Assembly: GCA_022495005.1 (NCBI GenBank)
Contig: JAGYXB010001967.1
Coordinates: 372,001-436,000 of the forward strand
DNA: 64,000 bases
Source of the DNA: Rhyacophila brunnea
Lineage: Eukaryota; Arthropoda; Insecta; Trichoptera; Rhyacophilidae
Reading direction: 5' to 3'
The notes under the pieces were generated by a model. That model was not told the DNA's origin and did no database searches. It worked only from the letters and a program-made list of their open reading frames with translations. The position numbers were made by a program, and so were the translations under genes. The first letter of the stretch is position 1; every line of letters begins with the position of its first letter. Of the stretch, positions 34,623-46,101 are shown piece by piece.

Positions 34623-36130
34623 ACTTACCAAATAGTATGTTAATTAATTATTTATCTTGGTAATATCGGCATATTTAATATTAACTTAGTAATGTTTGCG
34701 GAATATAATGAAATTAAAATTGGGTTAAGATACAGTTTGCCACAGATTAATCTCCAATACAAAATTACTTGCAGCTAATTTAATCATAAGGCTTCTTACC
34801 TTTTCTCATCATCTCCTGATCCGTCAGTATGGAAACTATTTTTTTCAACGCTGTAGATGTAAAATGTAAATATTTTGTTATGAGACGATATTCATGGGCT
34901 TATGAAAATTATGTAAATTTGTTGAAAATATGTAGGAAAATTCTTGTACAAATAATACAGTAGATTACACAATTTCGTTTACTAGGGTGTCAGAAATATG
35001 CAGGTAGAAATTTGCATTTGTTTGGATTACTTTACTATTGGAATATATTGGTGAATGTGAGTTACTATATCGCATGATGAAGAAAAACATTTAATCGATT
35101 AATTACGCGAATTTCCCAGAACATTGCCAGCACACAAAAAGAAAAGACTATTAAAAAGTATCAGGTTCGCAGAAGTGAGCTCGGAGAAAATGCCCGAAGT
35201 TGTAATGCCTTCCATTATGTGAAGGCGTCTACATAAATCTCTCAGTGTGGGCACAGAGTCCTTTGATGCGCCGCGTAGGGGCACCATGCTACGTTAGTAT
35301 TTTGTGGGACGACTCGTTGGAACTGATTTCCTTAGTTCACACAAAATATTTACATTCTATGTTTAATCAGTTGATATTGTGAGTCGTCATGCAAAGTTAC
35401 TTGGTAGGTAGGTAAAAAATAATAAATACTCGAGTGGCGATTAGATGGATTCAAGTGCATTATTAATCAAGTTAAATAAACTGACTTAAAAATTAAATAT
35501 ACGATTATAAATTTTATATAAATATTTTAAACATTTTATACATTCGGCGTAGTTCTAAAATGACACAAGTATCATTGAAAAATATTGACCTTTATTGTAT
35601 TATATTATGTATTAGTATTTTTGTCGTTGAAGTATTGATATTATAATATAATCTACATGATACATTATTCAATATAAAAGAGAAACGACTACTTTTCCCA
35701 GAAAGAGTTATAGACATCTGACTAAATATATAACACTCGCCGTTATTGTAATGTAGGTAGAGTTAGGTAGGTACATTCAATATGCATTTATAAGATAAAC
35801 ATCTGGCGTTGGTGAAAAGTAACTATAATGACATAATACACAAATTATTGCAGTTTTGAAATTGACCCTTATAGAGATAATTTTTCCTTCATCTGTATTT
35901 ATCTGATAAGGATAGATAACAATAATTTTGTGGGATGATTCTGGCAAACTAATTTTTGTGTCATTTTATTATTCACACAACACATTAACCTCATAATTCG
36001 TTAATGGTTTGAAGGAAAACAAGTCGGACCAAACATATAGATTGTGGTGTTGTGAAGACGACGTCTAACTAAATTATTTTACTTATTTCACTTGTACTTA
36101 TTTAATTCTCAATACAATAATACAAGAAAA
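34623..36130. other. Non-coding stretch
   Basis: A GTATCAGG word lies at 35158. Nothing else recognised. Confidence 0.4.
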
Positions 36131-36545
36131 AAACGGAGTGAGATATTTAGCCCGAGGCGCTGTGGTACAGAGTGACATTCAATCGTGATAGGCTATTTAT
36201 TGAACCACCCGCGATTGAAAAATGCTGACACTGAATATCCCATTAATTTCGGTCAACTAACTTTATTGAGTATTGCCTGACTGTGTGAGAAGTGCATATG
36301 AAATATAATACTTACCAGATTAATTTAGGTAAAGTTCTTATTTATAAGTAGTTATTCTTATTTAAAAGTTTATGTTGAGGAAATGCATGTAATAAACAAT
36401 ATTATTTAACCGTCAGTGATTCTCATCGAGTAAACGATAAATGATACCGCTGAAGGGCTGTGAAAATGTACATTTAAATAATTTAATAATATTGTTGAGA
36501 TCGACTCTTATGTCGCAGATTTATGATGTGCTGACAAAGCTTAGT
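36131..36545. repeat. Dispersed repeat family V, copy 2
   Basis: Aligns in blocks and in the same orientation with 18651-19185, without the nested SINE tail of that copy. Non-coding. Confidence 0.6.
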
Positions 36546-36617
36546 TCACACAAGGCTCGTTGCCACATTAATATTCGACGATCATCAAAGCAGACGAGGT
36601 AGCTAAGTTTTAACAGA

Positions 36618-36868
36618 TTTTTTTTTTTTTTTGACCATGTCCGATCCTAATAGGATCATATGGGCCTTCACAGAGTAGAGGTTTTGTATTAACAGATTTT
36701 GTTTTTTTTACGAGAAATGGATGTCAGCCACTTGCTCAACCTATTAGGTCCATACCCTGACTCACACACAAACTGAAAAACAATATGTGTACTTGCCAGA
36801 CCCAGGATTCGAACCTGAGACCCACAGCGTGATAGTCCAACGCTTATGCCGCGCGGCCACCGTGGGTG
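36618..36868 (-). mobile_element. Full-length tRNA-derived SINE
   Basis: On the minus strand: A box in GGTGGCCGCGCGGCATAAGC, B box GGTTCGAATCC, then GTCTGGCAAGTACACATATT and a unique tail ending in GATCGGACATGGTC and an A run. A target duplication TTTAACAGA flanks it (36609-36617, 36869-36877), as expected for LINE-mediated insertion. The most complete of the SINE copies in the window (others: 18925-19014, 34437-34622, 42494-42710, 63691-63815). Confidence 0.85.
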
Positions 36869-36877
36869 TTTAACAGA

Positions 36878-37774
36878 AATTTTGGGTTAATATTAATAAG
36901 TTAACAAATATAAAATCGTTTCCGACGTTTAGCGAGGAATATAATCGAATGTAATCGGTAGTATATTAAATGTCAATAATATACTTTACAGTTCGTTAAA
37001 GTCGTAATGTGCATATTATGGTCACATTATATACGAGCTGAAAATCGCTTGCATAGTAGAGAAGCAGCGAAATAGAGGAGCAGAGATAACATTTCCAGAT
37101 GAAAAGTACTTGGGCCTGTCTCACTCTTTTCCATTCGCAATGTTTATTTTATATTCTCCTGGTATCTGATTGCGCTTAGAGGGACTGATTTGTTGATTTA
37201 TATACAACTTTAGATGATTCATAATTCTCAATAACGATTTAACCAATGCGATAATGCTGTATTATGTCGACATGTAACTAAGTATATGTATTGTTAAAAT
37301 ATAGCGTTTGATAAATATGAACATGATATGAAAAAAATGGCCATTTCATTTAATACGACATGAATAATTATGATTAGAATGTTAAGTATAGAACTGGCTT
37401 TAAAATATAATCGCTTACATTGTTCTGCGATCTAATTAATACCTTTTGAATTAAAAATAAATTAGAATCAGCTAAGTAGGTCTTAACTAAATATCGACTA
37501 GCTTTATTCTTATTCTATTATATGGGTATCGATTTATCGTAATATGGCATAATATACCGTTATGCACCGATCTATGAAGATACCAGGCACAGTAAAAACA
37601 ATGACAATAATTGAATTTGACATAAAAAAACAAACAAACAATACTCTTCTAATGGGTTGGTATGAGATTATTGTCATACCAACCAAGTTTTTGATTAACC
37701 TTATCAACCCTTAAATGTATGGTAGGGAACAAAATACACTAGATCGATTGCTGATGACGAAAGGGGGCTTGTTG
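36878..37774. other. Non-coding stretch
   Basis: No recognised gene or inverted ends. Confidence 0.4.
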
Positions 37775-38170
37775 TTAAGACGGTACCTCAGTGAAACGGC
37801 ACATAATTTTCAACTATAGGTGCAACGAAATGTCGGACTGGCTGGCAATCGGAGAGTGCCGTGAACTGAGAGATGAGAGTGAAATGAGGAGCTGTGAACA
37901 CGTCAATTTGTTTTGTGATGGCGGCGGGGGAATTAATTTTTAAATCGTGTAAAGATGACTAAAAAACGTTACCCATTTACTTGAAAAAGAAAACATGTCA
38001 ATGAATATATTATAATTATTAGTAATAGAACAATAAACATAATATTAAATGGAAGCATGTTGAATTTTTATGACAAATTATGTTTTGTTCTGAACGCTTC
38101 ATTTACACAATCTTCGCGTCGCATAGTCACGATCGTTTTAGACCGTGCCCCAGCTGAAGTATAGCCTTAA
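37775..38170. mobile_element. TTAA-flanked MITE (family T, copy 2, inverted)
   Basis: 396 bp, TTAAGACGGTACC at the left and GTATAGCCTTAA at the right; inverse of the copy at 17139-17503. TTAA at both ends. Non-coding. Confidence 0.75.
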
Positions 38171-38383
38171 GACTCTTTTAAGAGTAACCAACATCAATGG
38201 TTAGTGATCGAGCACATAGCAAATACACAAAATATAGAAATGTTGGACTAGTGAATTTGCATTCCTGGGATCGAAAAATAGAGGGAAAAGCGGATGTGAA
38301 GCAGAAATACAAAGGCACACACATAATATTGCTAAAAATTTCGATGACAAACTTTAGCTACAAGGTATGTACCTACTCATCAG

Positions 38384-38520
38384 CAACATCTTCTTGGCTA
38401 CGTGTTAAAACTGTGAACTAACATTCTCCGCCCATTTTTAACCGCACTTCCATTATAAACTAAAAAGCTCCTCCCATTTAGTAGACAACAGCGTCTAGAA
38501 GCGTAGCCAAGAAGATGTTG
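38384..38520. mobile_element. 137 bp MITE (family C, copy 2)
   Basis: Inverted ends CAACATCTTCTTGGCTACG / CGTAGCCAAGAAGATGTTG, flanked by CAG on both sides (38381-38383, 38521-38523). Nearly identical to 16178-16316. Non-coding. Confidence 0.8.
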
Positions 38521-38660
38521 CAGAAGAGTAATATACTCATTATTATGGAATGATAATGGGCGAAGAATCTCAATTAAGTAACACGTAAATAATGCTTGTT
38601 AACACATTAGTGATTTAAATATTTTATACTGGTCAGTCGTGGACCCTCCCTGGAGGTAAT

Positions 38661-39196
38661 GCGTCAATGACATTGAGCTACTTTACAAGCTGTTTGTTGG
38701 CGAATTTAAAAGCGTGCGATTCAGCTACTGCGATTGTGATGATGACACACAAAACTTTCCATTCGCTGAGAAGTCACAAGCAAGCGACTATTTTGACAGA
38801 ACGTATACGTAACGTAATATACACAAGCAGGCGAGTTGAAATCATAATATTGTGTTGTTGTTTACTTTTATCGGGCTCTAGCGCTATAAAGTAGAACGTA
38901 AATGAACGTAAAATGCTTGCCGAATAATGTTTCCATTTTAAAACGTCAAAACGGTAAATGTCAAAATGAGTAGTTTGTTTTTTTACCGGGAGGTCGCTAC
39001 CATCGCTCTACTGCGCAGACGCAGTAGGCCCACATGCCGGCGTGTAGCGTGTAAAGTTGACCGGGTTTCAACTTTTCTCGGTAGATTGTTTACAATCTGC
39101 TTGTTAGCTTGTTCGATGATGACACTTGGTGACTTTACAGGCAGATTGTAAATTCGCCAACAAGCAGCTCGTAAAGTAGCTCAATGTCATTGACGC
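38661..39196. mobile_element. 536 bp element with 48 bp inverted ends
   Basis: Left arm 38661-38708 begins GCGTCAATGACATTGAGCTA. Right arm 39149-39196 is its inverse with two mismatches. The interior contains a second weak pairing around TTACAATCTGCTTGTTAGC (near 39089). No domain-bearing frame and no clear target duplication. Only copy in the window. Confidence 0.8.
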
Positions 39197-40268
39197 TTTT
39201 AATGGTTTTGAAATGTGTTGAATGTTTCGAAATCATAAAACAAAGCCTAAAAAACAAATCCAGGGACTTGAAATAAAGGAACGGCTATCGACAAAAAGTT
39301 AAAGATAGATGAGATTGTTGATATTGGGTAGCATTCAGGGAAGGTGAGCAGAGAATTGCATTGGCGTAGTGGGAGGACCAAGTAAAAGAGCTTTCTGGCG
39401 GTAGGACCAGAGGTAGTCATGCTCGCTGAGAAGCTGGCTGCAGAGTGGTAGCGATTATCAGCCGTGAACGAATGACCGAAGAGAAAAAGGCTACAAAATT
39501 AGCTTGATCTAAATTTATAAATGCATATTGTAAAAGTAAACATATTACTCAATTATGTAGTCGAACCACCCGGGAAAAGAATCTAGAACTGTTAAAAACT
39601 TTAAAAAAAACATGGTATAAAAGTTTTGAAAGTATCAGGATCGAAGAAATGTCAAATAGGTAATTTATTTTAAATATGGAACTATCGAAACAAGTTAGAA
39701 TGCGGTGTGTAGGTACCTAATTGGTGCAATATCGATTCAAGTGATTTAACAGATAATTTCTAATAGACATTATTGTGAGTTCCTGATCCTTTCAGATATC
39801 GAATGACCAGATTTGTATGACCGTTGATCGCGTGACCATGCTCCACTCGAACTTCGTGGGGGCATTTACAGATAATGTCCACATAAACAACCGTATTTAA
39901 TAATATAAAGCCGCTTTATTATCGACGGGCAATATAAATAAAAAGAAAACACAATTGAAAATGGTTAAAGGATATAGGTAAAAAAAATCAATCGATTCGT
40001 GTAGGTAAATCTGAACGCGTTGAGAGCATTTTTTTTATTACTAACGTTGAAAACTACGTTCGTAGTGGGCGGAAATGAAATCATCAGATAAATGGCTACA
40101 AATTAAAACGAAATAATGAGAGCTTTGAATAATGAGTACAATGATGTTTAGATTTCATTACAAGGGGAAATTTAATGATAAACATTGTATTAATAATACA
40201 TATTTAACTATTAAATATGATTACAAATAATCGATCAATATAATATTATTTATAATAGTGCTTTGTTA
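39197..40268. other. Non-coding stretch
   Basis: A GTATCAGG word lies at 39632. Nothing else recognised. Confidence 0.4.
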
Positions 40269-40276
40269 CCAATAGG

Positions 40277-40917
40277 CAATGACATTAATATGGACGAAGC
40301 ATCTAGAAAATAAAATGACACTCACTTTGTGTCGGGTCTGCTGGATGGCGAAATTCATATTTTAATACCGGTATCCTACGCTCAAATGAACATTCTGCTT
40401 GCAAGCGGTCTGGCGACACCGCTGGGTCTGCCCATACAAAATTTCTGACTGTCAGGTTTCGACTTCGTTATTATTGTGTTACAAAATGCCAATGTGTCTA
40501 GTTAAAAATTGTAAAAAAAAATCTACTAACAACTCCAAGAAAGATAGGATATCACTTTTCATGTGTTAGTATTATTTATTATTTATAAAATGCCATTTTA
40601 AGATAATGTTTATTCAATGCAATTGAATGACAGAAACCATTGGACAGTCGCCTGTGATGCGCTGGGCTCACTTGCGTCTAATCTCCGAGAAGTCGTAAGT
40701 AACCGAGAATCTGTTTCTAACGCAATGAGTCATGACACTAATACGCTATTACAATAAAGGTTATATTACTATAAATTCTCGAAGCTTGTATCGCATAATG
40801 GAAATGGATACGTCACATGGTCACGTGACATCTACCTTTACATCTGTAAATGACTTTCATGCACAATTTCTCGTGCGCGCCGGTATGAAGTGAGTTGTCC
40901 ATTTAATAATGTCATTG
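40277..40917 (+). mobile_element. P-element-like deleted transposon (family U, copy 1)
   Basis: 641 bp. Inverted ends CAATGACATTAATATGGAC and GTCCATTTAATAATGTCATTG; a perfect 8 bp duplication CCAATAGG (40269-40276, 40918-40925). Inside, 27 codons at 40486-40569 read like the start of a THAP zinc finger, the DNA-binding domain of P-element transposases, which also make 8 bp duplications. The rest of any transposase is gone. An alternative is a hAT MITE that carries a chance C-x4-C frame. Confidence 0.7.
40486..40569 (+). pseudogene. THAP-domain N-terminal stub
   Basis: Codons give MPMCLVKNCKKKSTNNSKKD, then RISLFMC and a TAG stop. The start fits the THAP pattern: Met, Cys4-x4-Cys9, a basic loop, then a hydrophobic-Phe step. 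The later Cys-x2-His pair, needed to hold zinc in this fold of about 90 residues, is missing. It is probably a truncated remnant left by internal deletion of a P-like element. At 27 residues the match is only suggestive. Confidence 0.4.
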
Positions 40918-40925
40918 CCAATAGG

Positions 40926-42171
40926 TATACAATGACTCTGATACAATATGTTCGATATACCTATAAATTTGAATCTATCGATATCATGGTCGCGGCCGTC
41001 TTATATATATATAAATTCAACTCATTTAACACGTCTACAAACATTATATTGTAGTTTAAAAATAAGCTTTAGGGTGTCATCAAATAGGTTTATCGTAAGA
41101 AAAACAACATCATGAAACATCACATATATCATGAATCCAGCTACGAGTGATATTGGTGGTAACATGAAAATTAATACTTGCCAGTATGTACGGATTGTAA
41201 ATAAGCCCACAAAGAAGTAAAAATAAATGATTTAATATTTTCTTTTTTTAATGGTAAATATCGAGGTTGTACTGACAGAACGCATTAAGTCAGTTTTTGC
41301 TGATTTTCTGTTTTAAATGCCAAAATGTATACAATGTTACGCTCTACGTCCTGGTAAAACGCACAAAGGCATATGATATAATGGTGAGAAAATAGAAACA
41401 TTATTAAATCATATTGTTATTTTTTTTATTCTGATAGAAAGCATGATACTGACCTAATGCGTTATGCGTGTACAAAATACAGGACTTGTAACATGTCGTA
41501 TATTGTGTTTGCCATTAAGGTTAGTATGTATAATGTAGAAAAAATGTTTTTAAATCATAAAAAAATCTACGTGGGAGAACGCTTTGAAAAAAAAATTAAA
41601 GTCCTTTTTGCGATTATCTCAGAACTTGCTTTAATGACTTAATGCTTTCTGTCAGTATACCCTCGATATTTTCAGAGTATTGCAGATCCCCCAGTCAGAA
41701 ATAACACATACCGCAGTATATTATCGGCCGTCGCAAAGACTCAATCAGTTAAAAACCTCAAGATAATTAGTGGCACATAGTTGGTATACTTAGTTGATTA
41801 TTTCTCAACAGCATCCGTACAAATGAAAGTCACCGCACGCCACTGATAATCATAATATTATTGTAATATTGACTAAAGCGCGAGGCATTGAAACAGCTCC
41901 CGCGTTTAGGAATTTCAAATGGTGGGTCTTGCTTGACGAGTGTCTGAATAGCGTTTTGACTTCATATTATTTTGATTTGTTTTTATTTTATTTTTCCCGC
42001 GAAAACAGAACAAAGGACTGCCGTAAATCAAACGTTGACAGGAGGCTTCTGCTGACTTCACTAGAAACCATTCTAGTGGATGTAGCATCTGAGGAATAAA
42101 ATGACCATCGTCAACGGACCTACTCATTATGATGTGAATTCTTTCACAAACATCAATAATTTACGTACACG
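40926..42171. other. Non-coding stretch
   Basis: Short open frames (for example 41869-42099) lack recognised domains. Nothing else seen. Confidence 0.4.
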
Positions 42172-42228
42172 ACAGCCGAGAGGTTACGCGTCGGATTATA
42201 ATGTTGTGGGCTCTGGCAAATTCGGGTG
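42172..42228 (+). repeat. Possible degenerate SINE head
   Basis: GCCGAGAGGTTACGCGTCGGA resembles a tRNA-like A-box region, followed by GTGGGCTCTGGCAAATTCGG, a broken B box. Weak. Confidence 0.3.
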
Positions 42229-42316
42229 TTATTTTTTTTTTAATTATGTATTTACACATAGTTTATACCTAATACGTTAAGCAAATGGTATCCATTTCTA
42301 GTAAAAAGAAAAATCT

Positions 42317-42348
42317 GCTAATTTTATTTTATTTTATTTTATTTTATT
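42317..42348 (+). repeat. (TTTTA)n microsatellite
   Basis: About six uninterrupted ATTTT units. Confidence 0.9.
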
Positions 42349-42493
42349 TGGGAAACCTCACAGTTGACATTGAAAGTACAACCTTCATCATGTGGAGGCC
42401 AATTTAGGATCTAACACGGTTAAAAATATATATAAAGTATAAACGACCATTTCCATAGACAACTCGGCCTGTCACGGTATATTTGTATATTTG

Positions 42494-42710
42494 TTTTTTT
42501 TTTCGACCATGTCCGATCCTAATAGGATCATATGTGCCTCTGCAGAGTGAAGGTTTGTATTGACAGATTTTGTTTTTACGAGAAATGGATGTCAGCTACT
42601 TGCTCAACCTCTTAGGTCCATAGTCTGACTCATACACAAATTGAAAAACAATATGTGTACCTACTTGCCAGACCCAGGATTCGAACCTGGGACCCATGAC
42701 GCTATAGGTG
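42494..42710 (-). mobile_element. tRNA-derived SINE, head truncated
   Basis: Same family as 36618-36868, with intact B box GGTTCGAATCC and tail, but the A-box part is lost after the codon-like GTCATGGGTCCC. On the minus strand. Confidence 0.8.
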
Positions 42711-43052
42711 TTTTAAACAGATAAAATTAAATATACAAATGTATTAACATATTTTAAAAACACTACCTAGGTAAGTAAAATGCGCATACGAGAGATTTTT
42801 AAAAACCTAAATTGTTGACCTATTCTGAAAATACGTGTACAGTAATTGTAAGTAATTTTATACAATTAAAATACATGTGGTATGTTTTAAAAAATATAAC
42901 CTACCGACATTGCAAAAAGGGTAATTATTGTGGATTTTCGTCCCTACTATTTTGCTAACGTGTACGTTCTATTATTTTTATTTCTTAGTGAGTTTAGGAA
43001 TATTCTTTACGCAAACCCACATATAAGTAGGTAATAAATATTTTTTTTATTC
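42711..43052. other. Non-coding stretch
   Basis: Nothing recognised. Confidence 0.4.
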
Positions 43053-43115
43053 AACTGTTAAATCGCATCGGCGCTAAACCTTTGGGTACAGGTTTGAGTC
43101 CCATCGGGCTTCGTA
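43053..43115 (+). repeat. tRNA-like SINE head
   Basis: GTTAAATCGCATCGGCGC (A-box-like) and GGTTTGAGTCCC (B-box-like, 43090-43101) at suitable spacing, then a T run. No clover-leaf closes, so it is not a tRNA gene. Confidence 0.45.
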
Positions 43116-43844
43116 TTTTTTTTTCAAATATTTTAATAGGTATCTAAGGTGTTTTCAAATTATGTATTTTCCATATATTATATTAATAAAGCAAAATGTT
43201 CTTGATACAAATGCGACAGTTAACTTATAAAAAAATGTGTATACATTAGGTAAATAATTAGCATTGTAAATGTTTTATATTGTTTGTTTTGATTATTTCT
43301 CATACAAAGTAAATCTATTTGAAAAACTAGTTTTTTCTTCTTCATATTTTTTGGAACTACAAGGTAACTGTTAAAATAGCACTTTGGGGAAGACTGATTA
43401 TTGAAGACTGTTATATTATTATTCTGACTGGTATAAAAATACAGAAACAAAAGTAGCTGTGGTATAAAATACGCGAGACGGAAAAGAAATAGTGCCTTTT
43501 GTGTGGAAATTTCTATCGGAATGGCAGCTGAAGTCGACAATAAATTGCATCCATTTTTTTGAAAAACTATACAAAGCTTGTACGTTAAAGCTTATTTTGA
43601 TGTAAATGAACAAGAAAAACAAACATATCAGTATGTACCCCAAAAAGTGGGTTAATAGGGACCATCTCTATAAATAGGTAGGAAGGTACTCTCGTTGGAT
43701 AATTCTTACTAAACTATTTTTTTTTTTATTAAATTAATGATTCAAAAGATTTAACAATGTAACATAATTTTTTTGATAACAGATAATTTGAGAAATATAA
43801 TATAACTACTAGAAAAAATCTTTTTGAAATAATTAAGACGCCCA
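43116..43844. other. Non-coding stretch
   Basis: Overlapping minus-strand open frames (43220-43643) show no recognised domain. Nothing else seen. Confidence 0.35.
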
Positions 43845-43872
43845 GCGGGATTCGAGCCCACGCCCATGTGTT
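43845..43872 (-). repeat. B-box fragment of a SINE
   Basis: The minus strand reads GTGGGCTCGAATCCCGCTGG, a pol III B box in a tRNA-like arm. No A box found. Confidence 0.4.
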
Positions 43873-43904
43873 CTAGGAACTAATAAGGCTATGTAGGAAC
43901 TAAT

Positions 43905-44224
43905 AAATGCCATTTTAAGATATTGATGAATGTTTATTCAATGCAATTGAATGACAGGAACCATTGGACAGTCAGTCGCCTGTGATTTGCTTGGCTCACT
44001 TGCGTCTAATCTCCGAGAAGTCGTAAGTAACCGAGAATCTGTTTCTAACGCAATGAGTCATGACACTAATACGCCATTACAATAAAGGTTATATTACTCT
44101 AAATTCTCGAAGCTTTTATCGCATAATGGAAACGGATACGTCAATGGTCACGTGACATCTACCTATACATCTGTGAATGACTTTCATGCACTATGAAGTT
44201 AGTCGTCCATTTAATATGTCATTG
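43905..44224 (+). mobile_element. P-like element, right part only (family U, copy 2)
   Basis: About 320 bp strongly matching 40583-40917 in the same orientation, including the right end GTCATTG. The left part with the THAP-like stub and left terminal repeat is absent. Upstream, AGGAACTAATAA occurs twice (43875 and 43895). Confidence 0.8.
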
Positions 44225-44805
44225 GTATGGACATAAATAAAATAATAATATACATAGGTAAGAATGAAGAAAGGAAAGCAGATAATAAGGTAAGTAGGTA
44301 GGTATATCCAGTAGATATCAAAATACACTCGATAAAATCTTTAAAATATTCATTATGACGTCGATAGTTGATGCAGCCTATTCATATAAAAAGGTATCTG
44401 TTACAAAAAAGGTAGAAAGGTGTACGTATCTACTATTGTACCTACTGGTATGAAAAAGTAACTGCAAAGGCCCATGAAATTGTTATGTTAACATGATCTG
44501 ACAGTAGTTCTTTATAAAAATATTCAGAAATCCACACCGTTATACATTTCAAACGTCCCTTTTGTTACTCCGTATCATACATTCAACGGGAATCTTTATT
44601 TTTTAATCTCTGTATTGAAACAAGTTTTCCGGTATTTTAGGATAACAGGCTCAAAACCTAAAGAACGTATCTACCTTATTAATTAGGTACAAAAAGTTCT
44701 ACAGAAAAAAAACCTTTTCTAGAAGACATAGATATGGCCCAAATATATTAAAGTGAACATAACATACGTACAATAATTATCAACCTTGGCTGGTCTTCCT
44801 CTAAA
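44225..44805. other. Non-coding stretch
   Basis: Nothing recognised. Confidence 0.4.
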
Positions 44806-45180
44806 AACTTCTTCTATCCTGGGCGATCAGCGCCGACGCTTTTCATTTGATTTGGCCGAGCATTCTTGCATCTTTTGTATCTGAAGTTTTGAGCATACAA
44901 GCCTTCTTTTGAGTACCAACATATCCTGCCTTTCTGGTGACTTCTCCGACATTTTAGGCCTGTGACCAATCCAGCGCAGTTCCTACATTTTAATACGCCA
45001 CACGATCCCAAAGAGTGTAAAGCTCCTCATCATACCTCTACCTTCAAATGCCATAATTCTTTAAAAGCTCCAACGATTTTTCTCAGGACTTTCCTCCTAA
45101 AGATATCCATATTTCCGTCACCTCGTTTGCTGAGTGCCCAGCATTCTGACCAAATGTTAAAATTGGGAAAATGATTGCTT
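44806..45180 (-). pseudogene. LINE reverse transcriptase C-terminal remnant
   Basis: On the minus strand from about 45165: TFGQNA.. followed by ALSKRGDGNMDIFRRKVLRK and IVGAFKELW, which is the conserved WaLtk.......F.RKVLR.I.G block after the reverse transcriptase core of many insect LINEs. After stops and frame changes, RWIGHRPKMSEK near 44970 matches the L.W.GH block that normally follows. Everything upstream is missing. Dead fragment; clade unassigned. Confidence 0.65.
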
Positions 45181-45688
45181 TATAGGGAGTTGTTTTGGTT
45201 AAACTGTTGATACTAATATTAAAAGAGCTTTAAGTCATTTCAAGAAACTACATACTATTATCACCCGCATCTGTCAAAACCTCAAGTATTTCGACACAAT
45301 TTTAGTTTCACTCAATCGGGCAAGTCCATTGCTTATTATAAGAAAAACTATTACCAAGATAACATCATAAACTTGAATATTTTACGAATAAATTTATTTT
45401 ATTAATTACCTACTTTTACTGGATACATTGATCATTACAAATAATATTCGAGTTATACCTGAAACCTTTATCATTGAAATACATATATTATACTACCCAC
45501 ACTGAAATATAATTATTTAGAATGTTTAGTTTAGATAATCGCAAAAACAGCAGCGAACAGTATGTCATCTGTACATTATAACTAAAGGTCAATACAAACT
45601 GTCAAAGATGGCGGCTATAAACAAGAGTACGACAACATACACTATACAGCATATTCAATTTCTTTAGGATACTATTTTTAAACTATGC
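45181..45688. other. Non-coding stretch
   Basis: Nothing recognised. Confidence 0.4.
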
Positions 45689-45696
45689 TAGAAAAC

Positions 45697-46003
45697 CAGG
45701 GAACTCAGAAATAATGGGAACTGAAATACATAACGGGTAAGGCGATAGCAGGTAACCGACACGAGTAAGGAAGAATCCGGTTTAAATTTACACACGTGAC
45801 AAGAATCCGTTTTACGTCGAATACTGAAAACTGCTCTCGGTTTATGCATTTACGCTCATTTAATGTTGTTGTATTACACACACTATTGCACGTGCACAAT
45901 GCGTGCTTCATTTTCGTAAGACACTCACACATTCAAAACCCTGCATCAAGATGCGGCGTATTGAATATAGCCTATCGGTATTCTATTTATTATCTGTTCT
46001 GTG
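45697..46003. mobile_element. hAT-like MITE family R, copy 4
   Basis: 307 bp, CAGGGAACTCAG to CTGTTCTGTG, with the perfect 8 bp duplication TAGAAAAC (45689-45696, 46004-46011). This copy fixes the true ends of the family. Very close to copy 1 at 4899-5205. Confidence 0.88.
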
Positions 46004-46101
46004 TAGAAAACGGTCATAAGACACCCATATAGTAAATATAATTAATTAATAATGTCAGCGATCTATGATTTTACATCAAAATACACATCTATCATAAGAT
46101 A

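Noticed and set aside
36780..36868. Possible tRNA gene
   Set aside because: A and B boxes are present but the arms do not close and a SINE body and A run follow with a target duplication.
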